A stretch of 64,000 nucleotides of DNA, from assembly GCF_000235625.1 (NCBI RefSeq), contig NZ_AGTR01000009.1, positions 1 through 64,000 on the forward strand, read 5' to 3'. Both the position numbers and the translations under genes were made by a program. Position 1 is the stretch's first letter; each line of letters opens with the position of its first letter. This DNA is from Marinobacter manganoxydans MnI7-9 (GTDB lineage Bacteria; Pseudomonadota; Gammaproteobacteria; Pseudomonadales; Oleiphilaceae). Positions 21,015 to 28,919 of the stretch are shown piece after piece. Below the pieces are notes generated by a model. It saw only the letters and a list, made by a program, of their open reading frames with translations. It ran no database searches and was not told where the DNA came from.

Positions 21015-21847
21015 CCACAGGAACTGGGATCTTCATCCCAGTTCACCAGTTTTTCTTCCAGTATTGCGGCCGCCGCAGAGGAACTGTGGGCATTCAGGGC
21101 ATTTTCAATAATCTCCTGATAGCGGCCGCTTTCACGCAGATTGGCCAATCCCCGATCAAATGTCCGCTTGAGGCGGCCCGCCTCCGGGTCGTCACGAGAA
21201 AACGGGAGATGGTAGAGAGCACTTCTAAGCGGCCTTGGATGGAACTCCAGCCGGGCTCCCGCTTCTGGCCCCAGGTGATGGGCAATCATCGCTTCACCAA
21301 CCACCGGATCCATGGGAAAAAGATCGATCCGCTCAAGCAACAGCTTCCGGAAATTGGCAATGTCGGACGTGGTGACATCGGAACTTACCAGACCACTGTC
21401 GATAGCATCGCTGAGTGTCTGTCCGTAGCTGTAATCCTGCGTAAGTCCGACAGTCTTCCCACTGAGATCTGGCAATGCATCCCAATCGAATGGCATTTCC
21501 TGCCGATGATAAAACACATATTGATAGGGCAAAATTGGCGCGGAATAGAGAAACTCGCGTTTTCTTTCCGCCGTGCATGACCAGACCGCCGACGCCTGGT
21601 ATTTCTTGGACTTCACCAGGGCCAGGGCTCGGGACCAGGGAAAGAAAGAAAACTCCACGCGTATGTCTTCGCTGTCAAAAGCCTCGCGAATAATCTGCGC
21701 CAGAAAACCACCGTGCGGACTTTCCTTATCCAGGTAGGGAGGCCACTGGCCGGTGGTGACTCGGATGATTTCCTGATTAGCTGCCGCAGGACTTATCGGC
21801 ATCAGGGAGAATAACATGGAAAACAGAAACAGCCGGTACCACTTCAT
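21011..21847 (-). CDS. periplasmic substrate-binding protein (SBP_bac_3 / amino-acid-binding type)
   Basis: A 278-residue extracellular solute-binding protein family 3 member. A signal peptide (MKWYRLFLFSMLFSLMPIS, cut after AAA) precedes the binding fold: TTGQWPPYLDKESPHGGFLAQIIREAF near the mature N-terminus and GKTVGLTQDYSYG in the second lobe. No permease or ATPase is nearby, so it is an orphan, which is common for this family in marine gammaproteobacteria. The start ATG 21847 has AGGTG upstream; the open frame continues to 22012 but that stretch is AT-rich and non-coding in character. Confidence 0.83.
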   Translation of the reverse strand: MKWYRLFLFSMLFSLMPISPAAANQEIIRVTTGQWPPYLDKESPHGGFLAQIIREAFDSEDIRVEFSFFPWSRALALVKSKKYQASAVWSCTAERKREFLYSAPILPYQYVFYHRQEMPFDWDALPDLSGKTVGLTQDYSYGQTLSDAIDSGLVSSDVTTSDIANFRKLLLERIDLFPMDPVVGEAMIAHHLGPEAGARLEFHPRPLRSALYHLPFSRDDPEAGRLKRTFDRGLANLRESGRYQEIIENALNAHSSSAAAAILEEKLVNWDEDPSSCG

Positions 21848-22205
21848 TAATGAACACCTGAAAGCCGGATAGGTGAGTTGGGTGCGCACAGAGTGTAACG
21901 ACTGTATTGATGTGAGCTTGAGTGTTGCTATACTAGATTTAACATAATATACATTATACGCACTTTGATGCTGGGGATTGAATACTGTTTTGTGCGTTTG
22001 GTGGACGACCACAGTAAGTACTAAAACTTTTAACAGTAAGTGCTAAATTTCCACGGTGAGTACTACTAAGTCTAACTTTCTGATTTGCAGCGTTTTTGTC
22101 CATGCTGGCTCTGACCTCGTCAGCGCTGGAGGCGCCAAGCGCGAATCCCCAAAAACACATGAAACTGTAGTCGCCAAAACCAAGACGCTGTTTTTGAGAA
22201 TACGC
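21848..22205. other. AT-rich intergenic stretch with three degenerate direct repeats
   Basis: This 358-bp gap holds no convincing gene. At 22012, 22034 and 22054 three related copies of a CAGTAAGTACTAAA-like unit occur, 20-22 bp apart, so roughly on one helical face. They precede the truncated flavodoxin fragment. A role as regulator-binding sites is possible but unproven. Confidence 0.4.
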
Positions 22206-22493
22206 ATGCTCAACCCCCTGTTGATCGCCAGTGTTCTGTTAAGAACGGTGCCCCGGTCTAAAAGGTTCAAATGGATATGGCTAAGCGCGAGATTCCACCC
22301 TATATTTGTAGCAATGACAGACCCATCCGACAGAGAAAAACGCTGTTTCCACAACGGTGAGCGCATTCTTCTGGCCTTTGCCAGCCAGACTGACACCGCA
22401 AAAGGCCTTGCAACACGGATCTATGAACACAACTCATCCATGTGCGATATGGTAAATCTGGCGGAGATTGAACCCGAGACGCTGGAGCAATAC
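22206..22493 (+). pseudogene. flavodoxin-domain fragment (sulfite reductase flavoprotein / PepSY-flavodoxin type), cut by the transposon
   Basis: The frame encodes FKWIWLSARFHP followed by ERILLAFASQTDTAKGLATR, which is the FMN-binding N-terminus of a flavodoxin domain (A-S-Q-T-x-T-A). It then runs straight into the terminal inverted repeat at 22494 and stops in it. Only the first strand-loop-helix of the domain is present, and the upstream part looks eroded. The remainder is not found on the other side of the transposon, so the locus was rearranged after or during insertion. The assignment to a PepSY/sulfite-reductase flavoprotein is tentative. Confidence 0.6.
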
Positions 22494-22539
22494 GAGGGTC
22501 CGACGGTATCCTGGAAAAATCCGCCAAATCAACCCTAAG
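22494..22539 (+). repeat. left terminal inverted repeat of the 15.9-kb Tn3-family transposon
   Basis: Begins GAGGGTC and ends TAAG, which is how Tn3-family ends usually finish. It is matched inverted at 38386-38431, with mismatches concentrated in the inner 11 bases. It lies 67 bp beyond the transposase stop codon. Confidence 0.87.
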
Positions 22540-22605
22540 TGTCTGAATTTAAAGGGAATATCCGGGGGTGTTCGTTATCTGGCATTAAGCACCACCATTA
22601 TCGGG

Positions 22606-25593
22606 CTAACTTATGATCTTGGCGTTAAAATTCAGGGGTTGGACCTTGCGTCTCAAATCCAGGGTGTAGTCGCCAAAGCGGTTGATATGGGCCGTGCGGT
22701 ACGGCGATAGCCCGCCCAAAACCTCCTTGGTGAGGCCTTGCCCGTCGTCGGCAAATGTTTTTAATGCCTGCGTCATCTGTTCGACGTTGTGCAGTATGAC
22801 CATGTTGGCTACCAGCTGATTGTATTTGACGACCTTGCGCTGCTCGTGCCGGATATTCTCCGCAATGATCCCCTGCCCACCGAAAAACAACCACTTGGTA
22901 AAGTTGTTAAATTCTTCACTCTTGTTAGTAGCTGAATGGATGGTCTTGCGCAGTTCAATTTCATCAATGTACCGCAGTAAGAACAGCGTTCGAACCACTT
23001 TCCCGAGCTCTCGGAAAGCGAAATACAGCTTGTTTTTACGGCTGTAAGTTCCGAGACGGCGAAGGATTGTGGAAGCGGTAATCTGCCCTTTCTTGATAGA
23101 GACGGCGACTCGGAGCATGTCGCGCAAATGGGTTTCGATCAACTTGAAATTCACGTGCCCTGTAAACAGTGAATCGATATTTTGGTAACGGTATCGCTTA
23201 TCGGGTCGGCACAGCGTCAGGTCTTGGATGTTGCGGATGCGCGGCATCAGATTAATGCCCAGCAGATAGGCCAACCCGAACACAGGGTAGCTCTGCGCCT
23301 GAGTATCACCGTGCAGTGTATCGGGCTGGATGTCGGACTTATTACTCATCAGCCCGTCGAGGATGTAAACGGCTTCGTACACCCCGCAGGGAATAAAATG
23401 GCTAAACAGCGCAATGTAGGTGTCGGATACGTGATAGTAACCAATGCCGCCGTAGCCCCCATAGCGGATGTGGTATTCGGAGAGCAGATTCTGCTCATAA
23501 AGATCCCACTTGGTACCGTCTGCCGAGACGTGGCGGCCGGTACCCCAGTATTTTGGCAAGTCGAACTTGTTGTAGGCGTTCACCACCTGAACGATGGCTT
23601 TATCCAGTCGTTCCTCGGTTGCGTGTTTGAGGTTGAGCCAGGCTACTTGCCGCGAGCTGATGCCTTTGATGGAACGCGCTGTCTGTGTGGGCCCCAGGTT
23701 GCATCCATAGCAGAACAGGGTTGTGATGAATCGCTTCTGGGCTTCGTTCAGGCGAGACTCGTTGCCCGACAAGGGCGTGAAGTTGCCGTGTAAATTGAGC
23801 CACTTTTCGGTATCGGTTAATACATCGATGATGCTGGTCTGCGGAAGAGTTTGGGTGATGAGCTCGTCAAGCTTTTTCAATTCACTGGTGGGTAGTTCAG
23901 CCTTGTGTCGGCGTAACACCAGTCGCCCATTTTGGATGTCCGCGTGCAGGTTTTTCGGGAACCGTTCATCTACCCTCCGGGAGGCCTCTGTAAGCAGGTC
24001 TTTCAGATGGACGCAAAATGCCTTGGGCTCGCTCAGCGGTAACTCCACCTGCTGGGCGTACTCCTCAAGCTCCGCATCGAGTGTCTCATCATCAATCAGT
24101 TGCTCCCGATAATCATCAAATTGGGCACTGTGTGGTATGTGAAGATCGCCCGATGACAGCTCCTGTTTGATATGGATCAGTATCCACAACTCCAGGTACT
24201 TGCGGTGCAATAGATCATAGTCACCCGACTGTTCGGACTTAATGAGCACCAACTTTCGCCACTTCTCCGGCATCCAGCCGGGGTCAAAGGTTTCGCCCAT
24301 GGTGTCGCTGGCAGCCGCGATTTTAATGTACTCTGCACGGCTCGGCTGCAGAGAGCGAAAGAGCGTAAGCAACGCGTTTGAGCTGGTATCGTTGGAAGTG
24401 GATTTGAGTTCCAAAATGGTAAGGCAATTGAACAAGAGTGCCCGCTTCTGGCGATAGGGTGCGAGCATAAAGGGAAAGTAATTGTTGCCGGAATAAGCCA
24501 TGTGCTCGTTGCAGCGGTCGATCAGCGTACCGCTGTTTTCGCCAATGATGTCCTCAATCGAGGACAAGCGCTGTTGCTGAGAGGTGTCTTGTTCGTAGGC
24601 TGTCAGCACATCCTTAAAGGTCTCTATCAACCGATCAACGTGTTTTTGGTGGTCCAGGAGGTATTGCTGTAACGCCGCCTGGGCGTGACTTTCCATGGCG
24701 CGAACCATACGGATGAGCAGTTCGGCCACATCATCAAGCGCCTTGCTGTGTTGATTGCGCGTCAGGATGACCGCCAATGCATAACGTTTATTGAATTTCA
24801 GGTCGGCCATCTCGGTCGCGTTCAGCGCACGCGCCTCCAACGCCAGCTGCCGGTGTTTGACGATAGGTAACTTGATCGCAGGCATCTCTTCGCCAAGCGT
24901 CTGCAGCCAGTGCACATGCTGAAGATAGCTACGCACCTCCTTGTTGCCGGGGCGCTTCGGTTCGCGTTTGAGAATATGCCAGGCACTGTAGGTCTGGCCG
25001 TTCGGTGAGAGCAGCTCATTAATCTTCTGCTTCGCCTCGTCAGTAAGCTGGGAGGTGATGGCGCTAAAGCAGCGCTCGTTCACGTGGTTCCGTGCACGCC
25101 GTGCCGTACGTTTCAGAACGGTGAAACCCGGCAACTCAAAACGATGGCGCACCAACTCTTCGAGCATGACGTTCACGATGTCCGCAAGCATTTCCTTGGT
25201 TTCCGCCGCATCCAGAGCAATCTCGTAAAGCCACTTATTGTCGGTGCCCGCCAAGGGCTTAACATCCAGGTAGGTCCGGATCTGCCTCAGGTGTCGGTGC
25301 TTGGCCCCGGATCGGTCGTACTGTAGGAGCTGCGTTTGGGTCGGAAGCTTTCTAAACTGACACTGGAGACCGACATGCTCAATGATTTCCCGTGGCACCG
25401 CCGCGAGGGACTGAAAATAGCCCAGGCGCTGAAAGAGCTTAAGATGAAGCAACAGACCCAATCGGGCCACCGGTGTTTTGGCCAGTCGACCCCAGAGCTG
25501 CTCAGTGTCGGACGGCGTATAGGATTCTTGCAGCTCTTTTTCGGTGATTTCGGATTTCAGCCGCGGGTAGGCTGTTTCGTGCAGGCTGCTCAT
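22606..25593 (-). CDS. tnpA: Tn3-family transposase (DUF4158 type)
   Basis: A 995-residue DDE transposase that cuts and joins the ends of the surrounding element by replicative transposition. The N-terminus carries the DUF4158 DNA-binding region (LGLLLHLKLFQRLGYF). Catalytic aspartates are visible in VSADGTKWD (about residue 690) and HGDTQAQSYPVF (about 762). The acidic third residue lies in the final conserved helix region ending NQLVANMVILHN. The gene appears intact. It is the last gene of the leftward operon, 18 bp after the recombinase, and ends close to the left terminal repeat. It is not closely alike to the second transposase at 50676, though the two have the same domain spacing. Confidence 0.93.
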   Translation of the reverse strand: MSSLHETAYPRLKSEITEKELQESYTPSDTEQLWGRLAKTPVARLGLLLHLKLFQRLGYFQSLAAVPREIIEHVGLQCQFRKLPTQTQLLQYDRSGAKHRHLRQIRTYLDVKPLAGTDNKWLYEIALDAAETKEMLADIVNVMLEELVRHRFELPGFTVLKRTARRARNHVNERCFSAITSQLTDEAKQKINELLSPNGQTYSAWHILKREPKRPGNKEVRSYLQHVHWLQTLGEEMPAIKLPIVKHRQLALEARALNATEMADLKFNKRYALAVILTRNQHSKALDDVAELLIRMVRAMESHAQAALQQYLLDHQKHVDRLIETFKDVLTAYEQDTSQQQRLSSIEDIIGENSGTLIDRCNEHMAYSGNNYFPFMLAPYRQKRALLFNCLTILELKSTSNDTSSNALLTLFRSLQPSRAEYIKIAAASDTMGETFDPGWMPEKWRKLVLIKSEQSGDYDLLHRKYLELWILIHIKQELSSGDLHIPHSAQFDDYREQLIDDETLDAELEEYAQQVELPLSEPKAFCVHLKDLLTEASRRVDERFPKNLHADIQNGRLVLRRHKAELPTSELKKLDELITQTLPQTSIIDVLTDTEKWLNLHGNFTPLSGNESRLNEAQKRFITTLFCYGCNLGPTQTARSIKGISSRQVAWLNLKHATEERLDKAIVQVVNAYNKFDLPKYWGTGRHVSADGTKWDLYEQNLLSEYHIRYGGYGGIGYYHVSDTYIALFSHFIPCGVYEAVYILDGLMSNKSDIQPDTLHGDTQAQSYPVFGLAYLLGINLMPRIRNIQDLTLCRPDKRYRYQNIDSLFTGHVNFKLIETHLRDMLRVAVSIKKGQITASTILRRLGTYSRKNKLYFAFRELGKVVRTLFLLRYIDEIELRKTIHSATNKSEEFNNFTKWLFFGGQGIIAENIRHEQRKVVKYNQLVANMVILHNVEQMTQALKTFADDGQGLTKEVLGGLSPYRTAHINRFGDYTLDLRRKVQPLNFNAKIIS

Positions 25594-25611
25594 GGCTCAC
25601 GCTCGCTCCAG

Positions 25612-26853
25612 TTAGTCCCACGTCGTCCCAGTGGCAGGATTCATGATTGTCGCCTCGAGCATGCACTGGTGGTCATTGGCTAAGGCGTGCATTTGCGCGA
25701 GCAGCTCATCCAGAACCTCATCAAGGTGCTCCGGGCTGTCATGTGTGATTGTGATGTGATACTGCGTTCCTTGCTCATTGAGCCTGGCCATGGCCCAGTT
25801 GGCAAAGCACACGCGCTCGATAAGCTCACGGACTTTCTTTATGCTGCGCACTTGGCTGTTATAGCGCTCCAACCGAAGGGTCACCTCCAGCAGTGTCGAT
25901 TGCGCCAAAGAAGGAGCGGCCTGATGGCCTTCCAGGCTCTGCTCTATCCGATGCTGGGCGAACGGGTCAGGTGCATCGATGTAGCGCATTGCGGAATGAA
26001 CGTCTCGCCATCCCACATACTCCATCAAAGACTTTGTGTCCCAGCGCTGGCCATTGGCCCAGCTCGCAAACCCTCGGCGCAAAGAGTGGCTGCTGAAAGC
26101 GTCTGAGCCCTCTATGCCTGCCGCTTGGCAACAGGATCTGACGATGGTGATGATACTGTTCGGATGCAGAGCTTCATTCGCAAGTTGGCCCCAACGGTTA
26201 ATGGCCCGAAATACCGGCCCTTGCTTGATCTGTGCCGCGTTAGTCCATTCCAAATAGGCTTCTACAGGACACAGTTGCCTGAGGGCCGGCGCTTTGAAGT
26301 AACGCCCTTGCCCGGAGCGGTCGCTTTTGGTGCGGGGCAGGTAAATCTCCATGCCCGAGCCAGGCTCCACCTGAATATGCTCCGCATGGAGCCGCCCCAA
26401 CTCGTCGCTGCGAAAGGCCCGCCAAAAACCGATCAGCATAAGTGCTTTGTTGCGAAGCGGTTGCAATGGCAACCGGTGTGTATCTTGTCGAGCAATCTGC
26501 TGGTCCAGGTGCGATACGATGGCCGTCAGCTGCACCAACTGGAGGGGTCTGGCCCGCTTTTCTGGGGCAGGGTGCAGTTCGGCAATGCCCTTGAGCACCT
26601 TTTTAACATGCGGTGCTTTGGTAGGATCGGGAAAACCTTGCTCAAGGTGCCAGGCCGCCAGACCCGCCAGTCGTTGGCGCAGGGTGTTTAGTGAATGAGC
26701 GCGCGCGTGGTCAACCAGGTAACGTGCAACACTGTCGGCCGTGGCCGGCAGAAACCCGCCCCATTCGTCCTCAAAGTGGCGGACTGCTCCTTGGTAGGCT
26801 TTGCGAGTATTGGCGCGGGTGCCCGCGCGTATGTAGTGGTCAATGCTGCTCAT
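25612..26853 (-). CDS. tyrosine site-specific recombinase (TnpI/TnpS-like cointegrate resolvase)
   Basis: A 413-residue tyrosine recombinase. An N-terminal SAM-like domain (residues 1-95) precedes the catalytic domain with R148 in WRAFRSDELGRL, the HxxR pair H256/R259 in SSHSLRRGF, W282 in EYVGWRDVHS and nucleophile Y291 in AMRYIDAPD. Its place between toxin and transposase suggests that it resolves the cointegrate formed by TnpA, as TnpI of Tn4430 or TnpS of Tn4651 do. The last ~110 residues after the tyrosine are an unusual extension with no recognised motif. The resolution site is not identified; the regions before 27727 or 37188 are candidates. Confidence 0.88.
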   Translation of the reverse strand: MSSIDHYIRAGTRANTRKAYQGAVRHFEDEWGGFLPATADSVARYLVDHARAHSLNTLRQRLAGLAAWHLEQGFPDPTKAPHVKKVLKGIAELHPAPEKRARPLQLVQLTAIVSHLDQQIARQDTHRLPLQPLRNKALMLIGFWRAFRSDELGRLHAEHIQVEPGSGMEIYLPRTKSDRSGQGRYFKAPALRQLCPVEAYLEWTNAAQIKQGPVFRAINRWGQLANEALHPNSIITIVRSCCQAAGIEGSDAFSSHSLRRGFASWANGQRWDTKSLMEYVGWRDVHSAMRYIDAPDPFAQHRIEQSLEGHQAAPSLAQSTLLEVTLRLERYNSQVRSIKKVRELIERVCFANWAMARLNEQGTQYHITITHDSPEHLDEVLDELLAQMHALANDHQCMLEATIMNPATGTTWD

Positions 26854-26876
26854 GCCGACCTTTTAATTTTGGCGAA

Positions 26877-27311
26877 TTATGGACTTAGCGTCCCCAGTAT
26901 TTCCAGAGCCGCGACGTCGAACGTATAGACGCCTTCAAACGCTTGGCCCCACTCGCGTGCTTGGCGCATGGCTTTATTCACAACGAGTGCGTCGGGAAAG
27001 TCAGCGCTCTTTTTCTTGCCACCGACCTTCACCGGCCGCGCCTTCTTATAGTCATTCAGAGCACGCCACACAGTCTGCCTATCCTCAAAGACAATGTTCG
27101 GCTCTGCAAACAGCGCACTGATCACGCCAGCAATGGCCTCGCGGTCAAGCTTGTAGCGCTTACCCGTTAGAACCCACATTGTCTCCACCAACACGACATC
27201 CGTCACCAGAGCGGGGACAGGTCCCGTGATCAGTGATACGGCCTTATGCGACTGAGCCTTATCGTCCAGCAGTAGGTAACGAAGCAGCACATTGGTATCA
27301 ATGGCAATCAC
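26877..27311 (-). CDS. PIN-domain ribonuclease toxin (VapC-like)
   Basis: A 144-residue PIN-domain nuclease, the toxin of a type II pair. The acidic metal-binding residues are in place: D5 (IAIDTNVLLRY), the Glu of VLVETMWVL, the Asp of ADFPDALVV and the late YTFD. It starts with GTG at 27311, four bases inside the antitoxin stop (GTGA), so the pair is translationally coupled. It is followed after only 23 bp by the recombinase, making it part of the transposition operon. Toxin-antitoxin passengers beside the recombination genes are known in several Tn3-family branches, where they may stabilise the element. Confidence 0.9.
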   Translation of the reverse strand: MIAIDTNVLLRYLLLDDKAQSHKAVSLITGPVPALVTDVVLVETMWVLTGKRYKLDREAIAGVISALFAEPNIVFEDRQTVWRALNDYKKARPVKVGGKKKSADFPDALVVNKAMRQAREWGQAFEGVYTFDVAALEILGTLSP

Positions 27312-27529
27312 GCACCGATACCGTTTTGGCGGGAATCGTCCTCACTCACCTGGCGATCCACACGGATGCCCTTGAGAATCCCGCGCGCGGCTCCTGAGAC
27401 CTTTTTGATGATGGTAATGTGGCCATCGTTGTCCACGTAGCTGTCGTATTCATCACCAGGCTCAATGCCCGCCAGCCGACACTGATCCACAGGCAAGGTG
27501 ATTTGTCGTTTTGAGCTGACTTTTGGCAT
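27308..27529 (-). CDS. AbrB/MazE-fold antitoxin
   Basis: A 73-residue SpoVT-AbrB swapped-hairpin protein: KVSSKRQITLPVDQCRLAGIEPGDEYD is the typical fold-defining stretch. The remaining C-terminal part would wrap the PIN toxin. Such antitoxins bind their own promoter; an inverted repeat CTTTAC/GTAAAG lies just upstream over the predicted transcription start. It is the first gene of the operon antitoxin-toxin-recombinase-transposase, so autorepression would also limit transposition gene expression. Confidence 0.88.
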   Translation of the reverse strand: MPKVSSKRQITLPVDQCRLAGIEPGDEYDSYVDNDGHITIIKKVSGAARGILKGIRVDRQVSEDDSRQNGIGA

Positions 27530-27539
27530 GACTAGAACC

Positions 27540-27591
27540 CTTTACATTAATCAATAGAGTAAAGACTACCGGCCTCTTTGCTTCAGGTCAA
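27540..27591 (-). promoter_or_regulatory. promoter and operator candidate of the antitoxin-toxin-recombinase-transposase operon
   Basis: Reading leftward, TTGACC (27591-27586) and TAGTCT (27568-27563) form -35 and -10 boxes with exactly 17 bp between them. The inverted repeat CTTTAC/GTAAAG at 27564-27540 covers the -10 edge and start point, the expected place for AbrB-type autorepression. Confidence 0.6.
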
Positions 27592-27652
27592 GAAGTAAAG
27601 GAAATGGCGCTGACCTCGATCTAAACCCTCAGACAGGGCGCACTCGCTCTAC

Positions 27653-27689
27653 AAAACCGATTGATCATCGGTTTTTGTGCTTCTATACT
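27653..27689 (+). promoter_or_regulatory. promoter of the BlaI-like gene with palindrome over the -35 box
   Basis: TTGATC (27661-27666) and TATACT (27684-27689) are separated by 17 bp, a near-consensus sigma-70 promoter. A perfect inverted repeat with 9-base arms AAAACCGAT / ATCGGTTTT and a 5-base centre (27653-27675) overlaps the -35 box. It is a likely operator for the downstream repressor, although a recombinase core site is an alternative because the arms and short centre also suit that role. Confidence 0.62.
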
Positions 27690-27726
27690 CTAGCTCATCT
27701 TCTCACGACCCGTCGCCGGAAAACCT

Positions 27727-28146
27727 GTGACTCAAGACACCCCTGATAAACTTGCCATTCCACCATTAGGCACTCTCGAAGTAGCGGTGCTGGTACATCT
27801 GTGGCGAGTCCCGGAGGCGTCCTCCAAAGAGGTACATGCTGCCATTGGTGTGGCGCGCGGCATTTCAGTGAATACTGTGCAGTCCACGTTGGAACGGCTG
27901 TATCGGAAAAAGCTGCTAAAGCGCTTCAAGGCTAGCCATGCATTCCGGTATGCCCCGCAGGTGGCCCGTGAGCAGCTGGTAGCCGGTCTGGTCAACGAGG
28001 TGCTCAGCCGCTTCGGCGGCGATACCGCTTCTTCGCTGGCGGCGTCCGTCGAAGCGGCGAATTGGCTGAACGAGGAAGCCTTGCATACGCTAGAGGCTGA
28101 ACTTAAAAATATGCGTACGCGCGGCGAAGCTCTTCATGTGCGGTAG
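27727..28146 (+). CDS. BlaI/MecI/CopY-family winged-helix repressor
   Basis: A 139-residue penicillinase-repressor-type regulator. The N-terminal winged helix reads LGTLEVAVLVHLWRVPEASSKEV and the recognition region SVNTVQSTLERLYRKKLLKR, both typical. The C-terminal helices would dimerise. CopY members of this family sense copper, and BlaI/MecI are cleaved by sensor proteases; no such sensor is present here, so metal response is more likely given the metal-efflux neighbours. Start GTG 27727. It is convergent with the mntP relic and has its own promoter and palindrome. Confidence 0.82.
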   Translation: MTQDTPDKLAIPPLGTLEVAVLVHLWRVPEASSKEVHAAIGVARGISVNTVQSTLERLYRKKLLKRFKASHAFRYAPQVAREQLVAGLVNEVLSRFGGDTASSLAASVEAANWLNEEALHTLEAELKNMRTRGEALHVR

Positions 28147-28158
28147 CATTTTTTGACC

Positions 28159-28695
28159 TTACAGATGGCTCGACAGGATCCAAACACCGGCTCCGATTAG
28201 TGTCAGCCCGTCTAAGATCTCGGTCTTTTGGCCAATTAACGATCCAATTGCCCGTCCCAACATCACTCCAAGCGTAACCATAACGGTCGTCGCCAGACCA
28301 ATCAGGGCCGCCGCAGTTCAGATGTTGACGTTGATAAATGCCAGGCCAATACCTACAGCCATGGCATCCATGCTCGTGCCGATGGCTGTCAAAGAAACCT
28401 TGAGAAATGACTGTCTGGAGGGCTTCGACACTTCTTCAGCGCTGGGTTTCAGGCCTTCATAAAGCATGTGCAGCCCTAGAGCAACCAATAGCGCAAACGC
28501 TATCCAGTGATCCCACGCCTCAACGTAAGTCGATGCCGATTTACCAAGCAACCAGCCGACTAAAGGTGTTGCTGCTTCAATTGACCCAAAGATAAGACCC
28601 ATTCGCAGGGCTCCGCCCGCCCCTTTGCTGATCGCGGCGGCAAAGGCATCGGTGGACATCGCAAGGGTAAGCAAAAGGAGAGCAATCGGGTTCAT
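28159..28695 (-). pseudogene. mntP: manganese efflux pump MntP, inactivated by one in-frame stop codon
   Basis: The frame encodes the MntP fold with [13 protein letters not shown] (first conserved Asp motif) and [15 protein letters not shown] (second). After FINVNI comes TGA (28320-28318) where most relatives have a Trp (TGG). The frame then continues without shift as [20 protein letters not shown] through to a natural stop at 28159. A single G-to-A change therefore splits a 178-residue gene into 125 residues plus an untranslated tail, and removes the last two membrane spans. MntP exports Mn2+. Read-through or recent decay cannot be told apart here. Confidence 0.85.
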
Positions 28696-28769
28696 GCGGT
28701 CTGCTCCGGCCGGGCGACTCGAGTCTACGAAAGACCCACACGCCCGACTTCCGGCATGGAGCTATCGAT

Positions 28770-28841
28770 GGTCTCGCCAACCGAGAGGTGTTTTGCACCA
28801 TTGCGTCCCAAGGTCCACCACCTCTCGAGATTGGGGAAACC
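28770..28841. promoter_or_regulatory. long imperfect hairpin between mntP and the czc genes
   Basis: Arms GGTCTC / GAAACC at the base (with a G-U pair), then CCAA / TTGG, then a perfect nine-base CGAGAGGTG / CACCTCTCG form a stem around a 28-base loop. It sits in the divergent gap between mntP and the czc cluster, 75 bp before mntP. A structured mRNA leader of mntP or a two-sided operator are both possible. I looked for the yybP-ykoY manganese riboswitch: a GCGAGACC element is present on the mntP strand but the 5' GGGGAGUAG element is not seen. Confidence 0.4.
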
Positions 28842-28919
28842 GAACAGAATGCGGGTTTTGACCTAAGGGTTTCCTTGTGGTAGTGTCCCGGCCTTAGTCT
28901 GGAGAGTCTGTCCGCTTTG

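Noticed and set aside
22012-22068. CRISPR array or iteron origin
   Set aside because: Only three degenerate short repeats with no real spacers and no cas or rep gene. Not a CRISPR, and evidence for a replication origin is absent.
22564-22600. An alternative Tn3 terminal repeat starting GGGGGTGTTCG just inside the left end
   Set aside because: It looks like a Tn3 end (GGGG...TTAAGC) but has no inverted partner on the right, whereas 22494-22539 does.
28700-28841. yybP-ykoY manganese riboswitch before mntP
   Set aside because: A GCGAGACC element is present but the characteristic 5' GGGGAGUAG element and overall fold could not be found by eye; kept only as an unassigned hairpin.
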